NCBI GenBank assembly: GCA_902796785.1
Contig: CADBQJ010000035.1
Span: forward strand, 1 to 5,261
Direction of reading: 5' to 3'
Origin: Fibrobacter succinogenes
Lineage (GTDB): Bacteria > Fibrobacterota > Fibrobacteria > Fibrobacterales > CADBQJ01
Length of the DNA: 5,261 nucleotides
The number at the start of each line of letters is the position of its first letter. The stretch's first letter is position 1. The notes under the pieces are model-generated. The model saw nothing but the letters and a program-made list of their open reading frames with translations. It had not been told where the DNA came from and ran no database searches. The translations under genes were made by a program, and so were the position numbers. Shown here piece by piece: positions 1 to 5,261 of the stretch.

Positions 1-1022
1 ACATGGGCGTGCGCCGGCAGCGCCGCCTGGTGGAGGCGCTCGACCGCGCGCAGCGCTCGCTGGAGGCCGCCATCGGCGAGAACGCGGCCCGCGTGGACTC
101 GCTCCGCGGGGCGGCGGCCGCGCAGCGCGAGGCCGTGTCGCGCCGCGCCCGCGCGATGTACCGCCGCGGCCGGGCCCGCTCCGCCGAGATCCTCTTCCTC
201 GCCGCCGACCGCGGGATGACCGCCGCCGACCTCCGCAACTGGCGCCGCGTGCTCGACTCCGACCGCCGCGCCATCGAGGAGCTGCGGACCACCGTGGCCA
301 CGCTGGAGAGCGAGGCGGCCGTCCTGGAGCGGCGGCGCGCCGAGAACGCGCGGCTGCGCTCCGAGCGGAGCGTGGAGGTGGCGCTGCTGCAGACGCGGCA
401 GGCCGACCGCGAGAAGCAGCTGGCGCGGCTGCGCGACGACCGCTCGCGCCAGCAGCAGCTCATCTCGGAGCACGAGGCCTCGCAGAAGGCGCTGCTGGCG
501 GTCATCCAGAAGCTCGAGGCGGCGCGCAAGAAGGCGGAGGAGGCCGCGCGCAGGAGCGGCAAGCCCGCCAAGGCCCGCACGGCGATGACGGCGAAGAAGG
601 GGGCCCCGCTTCCCTTCAGGCGCTGCTGGCCCGCCGTGGGCCGGATCGCGGCCCCCTACGGCCTGGTCCGCCATCCGGGCATGGGAACCTACACCCGCAA
701 CCTCGGCGTGGAGATCGCCGGGCGCGAAGGCGCCCCCGTCCGCTCCGTGGCGAAGGGGACCGTCGCCTACGTCGGCCCGATCCAGGGGCAGGGGCTCAGC
801 CTCATCCTCACGCACGGCGCCGAGGGGTACTATTCCGTCTACGCGCACCTCTCCGGCGTGAAGGTGCGCGACGGGCAGAACGTGGAGGCCTGCCAGGAAC
901 TCGCCTCGATCGCCGAGGTGGGCTCGCCCTACGGCACCACGCTCTTCTTCCAGGTCAAACAGGGAATGACCTCCATCGACCCGATGGACTGGTTGCAGGA
1001 CGCCCGCAAGACGCCGGGCTAG
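1..1022 (+). CDS. EnvC-like murein hydrolase activator: coiled coil plus degenerate LytM/M23 domain (5' partial)
   Basis: Likely a periplasmic regulator of peptidoglycan amidases in cell separation. The first complete in-frame codon is the ATG at 3, and 339 residues are visible. Residues 1-185 are a charged helical coiled coil rich in Arg, Glu, Ala and Gln, followed by a Lys/Ala linker at about 186-203. A LytM domain runs from about 205 to 332 (FRRCWPAVGRIAAPYG, then SVYAHLSG at 278-285 and the final strand TLFFQV at 313-318). Active M23 enzymes carry HxGxD, YxHL and HLHFE motifs. Here the first reads NLGVE (N233, E237) and the last TLFF (T313, F315); only H282 of YAHL remains. This loss matches the family pattern of EnvC, whose LytM domain activates amidases instead of cutting. 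No signal peptide is seen and EnvC proteins are usually near 400 residues, so the true start probably lies upstream and Met at 3 is internal. Two cysteines, C208 and C297, could pair. An inactive NlpD-like protein is the alternative, but NlpD has a lipobox and LysM domain and usually not this long coiled coil. Confidence 0.83.
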   Translation, partial: MGVRRQRRLVEALDRAQRSLEAAIGENAARVDSLRGAAAAQREAVSRRARAMYRRGRARSAEILFLAADRGMTAADLRNWRRVLDSDRRAIEELRTTVATLESEAAVLERRRAENARLRSERSVEVALLQTRQADREKQLARLRDDRSRQQQLISEHEASQKALLAVIQKLEAARKKAEEAARRSGKPAKARTAMTAKKGAPLPFRRCWPAVGRIAAPYGLVRHPGMGTYTRNLGVEIAGREGAPVRSVAKGTVAYVGPIQGQGLSLILTHGAEGYYSVYAHLSGVKVRDGQNVEACQELASIAEVGSPYGTTLFFQVKQGMTSIDPMDWLQDARKTPG

Positions 1023-1032
1023 GGGAGGGAAC
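1023..1032 (+). promoter_or_regulatory. Ribosome binding site and junction of holB
   Basis: The only spacer between the envC-like stop (TAG, 1020-1022) and the holB ATG reads GGGAGGGAAC. The GGAGG core at 1024-1028 is a strong Shine-Dalgarno match, with a short 4-nt gap to the ATG at 1033. This supports the holB start and joint transcription with the upstream gene. Confidence 0.7.
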
Positions 1033-2178
1033 ATGGAATACCGCTTCGAACTTCCGCCGAGCCAGCAGAGGGTCGCCGAAAGGCTGAAGACCGCCCTCGA
1101 GTCCGGCGGCTTCCCGCAGGCGCTGCTGATCACCGGCGGCGCGGGCGTGGGCAAGCGCGCGCTGGCCATGCAGCTCGCCAGGGCGCTGACCTGCGTGGAC
1201 GACGAGGTCCGCCCCTGCGGCAAGTGCCCCTACTGCCGCGCCGTCCGGCCCGAAAAGGGCGAGAGCCCCTGGCTCTGGGTGGTCCCCCTCGCCGGCGACG
1301 CCGAAAAGCTGGAGAAGGAGGAGGTCCGGCTCGAGCTGACGCAGAAGGCGGTCGCCCCGAGCATGGTCGACCCCTGGGACGTCGAGGCCTTCCCCTCGAA
1401 GGGGACCGTCCGCGTGGAGAGCGTCCGCGACGTGCTGCGCGAGCTGGGCCGCAAGGACGTCCGCACCCGCGTGGTCCTCGTCCCCGAGGCGGACCGCATG
1501 GCCGCGTCGTCCGCGAACGCGCTCCTCAAGACGCTCGAGGAGGTGCCCGAGAACTGCTACTTCGTCCTCACCACCTCGCACGCCGCCGACCTGCTCCCCA
1601 CCGTCCTCTCGCGCTGCGCCAAGATCCACCTGCCCGACGCCACCGTCGCCGAGGTGGGCGAGTTCCTCGAACGCCGCGGGATTTCCGTCGAGCGGCTCGA
1701 CCAGCTCTGGGCGCTCGCCGGCGGCAGCCCCGGCCAGGCGGCGCTGATGTCGCGCGAGTCGGTCGCCTCCGCGCGCTCGCTCGCCATGGGGCTCCTGGAG
1801 TGGACGGCCGCCGACACGAGCCTCGACCTGGCGGGGTGGTGGTCCGACTTCTCCGCCGCGCGCAAAAAAAGCGAGACCGACGAGGAGACCCCGCGCTTCG
1901 TCGTCTCGGCGCTGGCCTCGCTGCTCGACGACCTCATGCGGATCGTCTCCGGGCTCCCCGTGCGCAATTCCGAATACGAGGAGCGCCTCCGCGCGCTGCC
2001 CTTCGCGCGCCGCGGCGCCGACGTCGTCCGCTTCATGCACTCCGAGCTCCTGAAGATGGAGCGCCACCTCGGCCATTCCGTGGCGCCGGAGCGCGTTTTT
2101 CTAGCTTTGGCCCTCAAATGGCGCAACGACAGCCCGCGCCTGGACCTTTCCCTGGCGTCCGAGGAGCCGAGGAAATGA
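1033..2178 (+). CDS. holB: DNA polymerase III subunit delta' (clamp loader)
   Basis: Subunit of the cytosolic clamp-loader complex, which opens the beta sliding clamp and loads it on primed DNA. The 381-residue product shows the delta' AAA+ layout. The P-loop is GGAGVGKR at 35-42, with the lysine kept but Arg in place of the usual Thr/Ser. A four-cysteine zinc module follows: C54, C62, C65 and C68 (CGKCPYC at 62-68). Then come a Walker-B-like strand VVLVPEADRM (147-156), the block SANALLKTLEEVPEN (160-174), sensor-1-like LTTSH (179-183) and the SRC motif (193-195), whose arginine acts in trans as the arginine finger. It lacks the long C-terminal tail of DnaX tau, and its opening fits delta' better than gamma/tau. 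Oddities are an extra stretch of about 35-40 residues (roughly 87-123) between zinc module and Walker B, an A7 run at 1864-1870, and a patch of AT-ending codons at 2095-2109. The C-terminal helical part (about 205-381) is weakly conserved. It is longer than many delta' proteins (about 300-350). Confidence 0.93.
   Translation: MEYRFELPPSQQRVAERLKTALESGGFPQALLITGGAGVGKRALAMQLARALTCVDDEVRPCGKCPYCRAVRPEKGESPWLWVVPLAGDAEKLEKEEVRLELTQKAVAPSMVDPWDVEAFPSKGTVRVESVRDVLRELGRKDVRTRVVLVPEADRMAASSANALLKTLEEVPENCYFVLTTSHAADLLPTVLSRCAKIHLPDATVAEVGEFLERRGISVERLDQLWALAGGSPGQAALMSRESVASARSLAMGLLEWTAADTSLDLAGWWSDFSAARKKSETDEETPRFVVSALASLLDDLMRIVSGLPVRNSEYEERLRALPFARRGADVVRFMHSELLKMERHLGHSVAPERVFLALALKWRNDSPRLDLSLASEEPRK
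2161..2178 (+). promoter_or_regulatory. recJ ribosome binding site and ATGA start/stop overlap
   Basis: Inside the last holB codons, GAGGAG at 2161-2166 lies 8 nt before the ATG at 2175. The recJ ATG and the holB TGA share bases as ATGA (2175-2178). This fixes the recJ start even though its frame stays open for about 950 nt upstream. It is the classic arrangement for translational coupling by termination and re-initiation. Confidence 0.75.
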
Positions 2179-3929
2179 CCGCCGACGAATTCGCAAGGAG
2201 ATTCCGGATCGCGCCGCCCCCGCCGCCCACCGCGGCGGAGACCGCCTTCGCGCGCGAGATGCGCGCTCCCCGCTGGGTGGCGCAGCTCCTCTCCAAGCGC
2301 GACGTGTCGACCCTCGACGGGGCCCGGGCCTACCTGCGCCCCACGCAGGCGGCGGTCTGCGACTCCGCCTCGCTCGAAGGGCTTTCCGAAATCGTCGAGA
2401 CGCTCGTCGGCATCCGCGAGCGGGGCGAGGCGCTGGCCATCCACGGCGACTACGACGTGGACGGGCTGACGGGCGCCGCGCTGCTCCGCACCGGCCTGCG
2501 CGAGTGCGGGTTCCGCGACATCGAGGTCTTCATCCCCAGCCGCTTCGGCGAGGGATACGGCGTCAACCGCGCCACCGTCGACGCGCTGGCCGAGAAGGGG
2601 ACCCGCTGGCTGCTGACCGTCGACACCGGCGTCTCCGCCGTGGAGGAGGTGGCCTACGCCAACGAGCGCGGCGTGCGTGTGATGGTGACCGACCACCACA
2701 AGCAGGGTCCCGTGCTCCCGGCGGCGCTGGCCATCGCGAACCCCAACTGCAACGACAGCCGCTACCCAAACAAGAACCTCAGCGGCGTCGGGGTGGCCTT
2801 CAAGCTGGTCGACCTCCTCGTCCGCCGCCTCGGGCTGCGCGTGGACGTGTCGGCCTACCTGGACTACGTCGCGCTGGGCACGCTCGCCGACGTGGTCTCG
2901 CTGGTGGGCGAGAACCGCTACTTCGTGCGCGAGGGGCTGAAGAAGCTCGCCGCCACGCGCCGTCCCGGCCTGCGCGCCCTGGTGCGCGAAAGCGGCGCCC
3001 GCTCCTCCGGGCTCCGCTCCCAGGACGTGCTCTTCCGCATGACGCCGCTCGTCAACTCCGCCGGGCGGATGGGCAACCCGCGCGCGGCCTACGAGCTGCT
3101 GGTCACCGAGGACGAGCGCGAGGCCTCGCGCCTGCTGAACGCGCTGGTCAAGGCCAACGTCCTCCGGCGGCGCATCGAGAACGAGACCACCGAGCGGGCG
3201 CAGCGCTGGCTGCGCGAGCATCCCGAGGAGCTCGAGCGCCCGGTGGTGATGGTGACGGGCGAGGACTGGCCCGAGGAGGTGGTCGGCGTGGTGGGCATCG
3301 TGGCCGCCAGGCTGGTCGACCGCATCGGGAAGCCGGTGGCCGTGGCCTTCGCGGAGCCCCGGACCGGGCTGCTGCGCGCCAGCGCCCGCGGCGTGGAGGG
3401 GTTCGACTGGCACGCGGCGCTGCTCGGCGCCGAGGACCTGCTCGACCGCTGGGGCGGCCACTCGCAGGCGGCGGGGTTCAGCCTCCGGCCGGAAGCCGTC
3501 CCCGCGTTCCGCGAACGGGTCTGCGCCTGCGCCGAGGCGAGCCTTCCCGCGCGCGCCGGCGCCGACAGGCGCCTGACCCCCGACTGCGAGGTCGACTTCG
3601 ACCAGGTCGACTCCGACACGCTCGCCTGGCTGGCGCGGTTCGAGCCCTTCGGGCACGACAACGAGCCCCCGGTCTTCTTCGCCGACGGCGTTTCGCTCGC
3701 CGGCGAGTGCCGCGTGGTGGGGCAGTCGCACCTCAAGCTCAAGCTCAAGCAGAACGGCCACACCTTCGACGCCATCGCCTTCGGGCAGGGGGAGCTGCGC
3801 GACGCGCTCGCCGGCGCCGCGAAGCCGTTCGCCATCGCCTACTCCCCGGAGCTCAACCGGTTCCGGGACAAGGAAACGCTTCAACTGCAGGTCGTGGCGA
3901 TCTCCGCCATGCCCGAAAAACAGGAGTGA
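2175..3929 (+). CDS. recJ: Single-stranded-DNA-specific 5'-3' exonuclease RecJ
   Basis: Cytosolic metal-dependent nuclease that degrades single-stranded DNA from the 5' end in RecF-type recombination, mismatch repair and base-excision repair. The 584-residue length matches the family (E. coli 577). All DHH-family metal motifs are present: HGDYDVDG at 90-97 (D92, D94, D96), VDTG at 149-152 (D150), TDHH at 172-175, and LGTLADVVSL at 234-243 (D239). VNSAGRMG at 293-300 is the RecJ-type NxxGR motif. The DHHA1 domain follows, with VVGIVAARLV at 372-381 and RWGGHSQAAGF at 425-435. An OB-fold DNA-binding domain fills the C-terminus, marked by RFEPFGHDNEPPVFF (488-502) and the strand LKLKLK (520-525). 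No key residue is missing, so it should be active. The Met at 2175 was chosen for its Shine-Dalgarno and overlap with the holB stop; the upstream in-frame extension is Arg/Pro/Gly-rich shadow sequence without family similarity. Residues 11-24 form a proline-rich N-terminal segment. Confidence 0.97.
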   Translation: MTADEFARRFRIAPPPPPTAAETAFAREMRAPRWVAQLLSKRDVSTLDGARAYLRPTQAAVCDSASLEGLSEIVETLVGIRERGEALAIHGDYDVDGLTGAALLRTGLRECGFRDIEVFIPSRFGEGYGVNRATVDALAEKGTRWLLTVDTGVSAVEEVAYANERGVRVMVTDHHKQGPVLPAALAIANPNCNDSRYPNKNLSGVGVAFKLVDLLVRRLGLRVDVSAYLDYVALGTLADVVSLVGENRYFVREGLKKLAATRRPGLRALVRESGARSSGLRSQDVLFRMTPLVNSAGRMGNPRAAYELLVTEDEREASRLLNALVKANVLRRRIENETTERAQRWLREHPEELERPVVMVTGEDWPEEVVGVVGIVAARLVDRIGKPVAVAFAEPRTGLLRASARGVEGFDWHAALLGAEDLLDRWGGHSQAAGFSLRPEAVPAFRERVCACAEASLPARAGADRRLTPDCEVDFDQVDSDTLAWLARFEPFGHDNEPPVFFADGVSLAGECRVVGQSHLKLKLKQNGHTFDAIAFGQGELRDALAGAAKPFAIAYSPELNRFRDKETLQLQVVAISAMPEKQE

Positions 3930-3936
3930 ACGCATG
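3922..3936 (+). promoter_or_regulatory. argH ribosome binding site inside the recJ end
   Basis: AGGAG at 3922-3926 overlaps the last recJ codons and sits 7 nt before the ATG at 3934. The later in-frame Met at 3961 (argH codon 10, just before WDGRF) has no purine-rich site upstream, so 3934 is preferred. The stretch 3911-3965 is locally A-rich, which should keep the start region unstructured. Confidence 0.7.
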
Positions 3937-5261
3937 ACCGCCGAAAAAGCGCAACACACCATGTGGGACGGACGGTTCGAGACGAAGATGGCCGGGTCCA
4001 TGGAACGGCTCAGCTTCTCGCTGCGCGTGGACGTCGAGCTGATCGAGGAGGACATCGACGGGAGCGTCGCGCACACCGCGGGGCTGCTCGAGGCCGGCGT
4101 CCTCACGGCCGAGGAGCGCGCGAAGATCGTCGAGGGGCTGGAGGGGATCCGCGCCGACTTCCGCGCGGGCAAGGACCTCTTCGACCCCGATTCCGACGAG
4201 GACGTCCACATGGCCGTCGAGCGCGTGCTGACCGACCGCCTCGGGCCGCTGGGCAAGAAGCTCCACACGGGGCGCAGCCGCAACGACCAGGTGAGCACCG
4301 ACTTCAAGCTCTACATGCGCCGCAAGGCCGAAAGGCTGCTCGGGCAGGTCCGCGCGCTGCAGAAGGCCCTCTTCGGCCTGGCCGAGGGGAACCAGGGCCG
4401 CCTGATGCCCGGCTACACGCACCTGCAGCAGGCGCAGCCGGTCCAGTTCTCGCACTACATGCTCTCGTTCTTCTTCGCCCTCGAGCGCGACGCCGGGCGC
4501 CTGCGCGACTTCCTCGCGCGGCACCGCCAGATGCCGCTCGGCTCGGGCGCCATCGCCGGCTCCGCCTTCCCGTACCGTCGCGACCTCGTCGCGCGCGAGC
4601 TCGGCTTCCCCGAGATCTCCGACAACTCCATCGACGCCGTCTCGCACCGCGACGCCGCGCTCGAGTTCCTCTCGGACCTCGCGATCCTCGGGACCACGCT
4701 GAGCCGCTACGCCGAGGACTTCGTCCTCTGGTCCACCAGCGAGTTCGGCTTCCTCCGGCTCTCCGACGCCTTCTCCTCCGGCTCCTCCATGATGCCGCAG
4801 AAGAAGAACCCCGACTCCATGGAGCTGATCCGCGGCAAGTCCGGCCGCCTCGCCGGGGACTTCGTCGCGATGGCGACGCTCGTCAAGGGCGCGCCGATGG
4901 CCTACAGCCGCGACCTGCAGGAGGACAAGGAGCCCGTCTTCGACGCCGCCCGGACCGCCTCCGTCATGCTCGACGCCATGCGCGAGGCGCTGGAGACCGC
5001 CGTCTGGGACTTCTCCCGCATGCGCGAGGCGATGCTCCCCGAGCTGCTCGCCACCGACCTGGCCGACCTGCTCGTGAAGCAAGGCGTCCCCTTCCGCGAC
5101 GCGCACCACGTCGTCGGGTCCCTCGTCGGCAAGGCCGCCCGCCGCCGCATCCCCTTCACCTCGCTCCCGCCCGAGGAGTGGGAAGGCGTGCCCGAGCCCA
5201 AGGAGATCAAGCGCCAGCTCACGTTCGAGAACTCCGTCGCCCGCCGCGACCTTCCGGGCGG
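3934..5261 (+). CDS. argH: Argininosuccinate lyase (3' partial)
   Basis: Cytosolic enzyme that splits argininosuccinate into arginine and fumarate, the last step of arginine biosynthesis; a homotetramer of the fumarase/aspartase superfamily. The window shows 442 codons with no stop; family members are about 455-470 residues, so only the tail is missing. The reading frame was translated by hand from the ATG at 3934. Motifs in order: MWDGRF (10-15, near the usual family N-terminus), DGSVAHTAGL (42-51), EDVHMAVE (89-96), HTGRSRNDQV (111-120), GYTHLQQAQPV (160-170, with the conserved H163), and the superfamily signature GSSMMPQKKNPD (283-294), whose loop holds the catalytic serine. YSRDLQEDKEP (324-334) is also typical of ArgH. 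All catalytic regions are intact. The nine residues before MWDGRF are a short non-conserved extension. It starts 4 bp after recJ and is probably cotranscribed with it. No ARG box or attenuator can be seen, as there is no leader. Confidence 0.97.
   Translation, partial: MTAEKAQHTMWDGRFETKMAGSMERLSFSLRVDVELIEEDIDGSVAHTAGLLEAGVLTAEERAKIVEGLEGIRADFRAGKDLFDPDSDEDVHMAVERVLTDRLGPLGKKLHTGRSRNDQVSTDFKLYMRRKAERLLGQVRALQKALFGLAEGNQGRLMPGYTHLQQAQPVQFSHYMLSFFFALERDAGRLRDFLARHRQMPLGSGAIAGSAFPYRRDLVARELGFPEISDNSIDAVSHRDAALEFLSDLAILGTTLSRYAEDFVLWSTSEFGFLRLSDAFSSGSSMMPQKKNPDSMELIRGKSGRLAGDFVAMATLVKGAPMAYSRDLQEDKEPVFDAARTASVMLDAMREALETAVWDFSRMREAMLPELLATDLADLLVKQGVPFRDAHHVVGSLVGKAARRRIPFTSLPPEEWEGVPEPKEIKRQLTFENSVARRDLPG

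Noticed and set aside
955..2076. 373-codon minus-strand open frame opposite holB
   Set aside because: Gly/Ala/Glu/Arg-rich shadow with no motifs; the + strand gene has full family motifs.
2085..2101. Possible intrinsic terminator (GC-rich hairpin then five T)
   Set aside because: The stem is only about 4 bp, it sits inside holB coding sequence, and it would cut off recJ; kept only as a codon-use oddity.
1224..2174. Upstream in-frame extension of recJ, which would give a 901-residue protein
   Set aside because: It overlaps holB throughout, translates to Arg/Pro/Gly-rich low-complexity sequence, and recJ has a clear Shine-Dalgarno and ATG at 2175 with normal family length.
2504..3937. 477-codon + strand frame inside recJ
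   Set aside because: Arg/Ala/Pro/Gly low-complexity shadow in another frame of a gene with intact DHH and DHHA1 motifs.
3913..3948. Direct repeat CCGAAAAA on both sides of the argH start
   Set aside because: Eight bases, explained by Glu-Lys codons in both the recJ end and the argH beginning; no sign of a binding site.
1557..4307. 916-codon open frame on the minus strand
   Set aside because: It lies opposite holB, recJ and argH, has no recognisable domain, and its composition is what antisense of a high-GC3 gene produces.
3853..5109. 418-codon minus-strand open frame opposite argH
   Set aside because: Repetitive Val/Gly/Glu/His composition and no domain; argH on the + strand accounts for the region.
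1..5261. tRNA, rRNA, CRISPR, insertion sequence or prophage signals
   Set aside because: Coding sequence fills the window, with spacers of 10 bp or less, and I saw no terminal inverted repeats, spaced direct repeats or tRNA-like folds.

Overview
This is a GC-rich bacterial chromosomal segment. It carries four tightly packed genes, all on the + strand: an EnvC-like divisome/cell-wall factor with a degenerate LytM (M23) domain, the DNA polymerase III delta-prime subunit (holB), the single-strand exonuclease recJ, and argininosuccinate lyase (argH). Third codon positions are overwhelmingly G or C. As a result, long spurious ORFs open in other frames and on the minus strand; the real genes were picked out by family motifs and by how neatly they join end to end. 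An EnvC-type amidase activator suggests a diderm (Gram-negative-type) bacterium, but the phylum cannot be fixed from this window alone.

Layout: 1-1022 is the envC-like gene, most likely cut at its 5' end by the window edge, since no signal peptide is visible. A 10-bp gap with a purine-rich Shine-Dalgarno stretch leads to holB (1033-2178). The recJ start codon overlaps the holB stop codon as ATGA (recJ 2175-3929). After a 4-bp gap comes argH (3934 to the window end), open at the edge with an estimated few dozen residues or fewer missing. There is no intergenic space longer than 10 bp, so no internal terminator or conventional promoter has room outside coding sequence. The layout reads as one operon.

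Functionally the operon mixes three subjects. EnvC-like proteins act in the periplasm to switch on cell-separation amidases. HolB is part of the clamp loader that puts the beta sliding clamp on DNA during replication. RecJ degrades 5'-ended single strands in recombination and mismatch or base-excision repair. ArgH makes arginine from argininosuccinate in the cytosol. HolB and RecJ share a DNA replication/repair theme; argH seems to be joined by position rather than pathway.

I found no RNA gene, mobile element, CRISPR array or undescribed system. The points most worth a second look are the loss of nearly all zinc and catalytic residues in the LytM domain, an insertion of roughly 35-40 residues in HolB next to its zinc module, an A7 run in holB in a context where the recJ frame is already open, a short cluster of uncharacteristic AT-ending codons near the holB end, and an identical 11-nt start region in recJ and argH.
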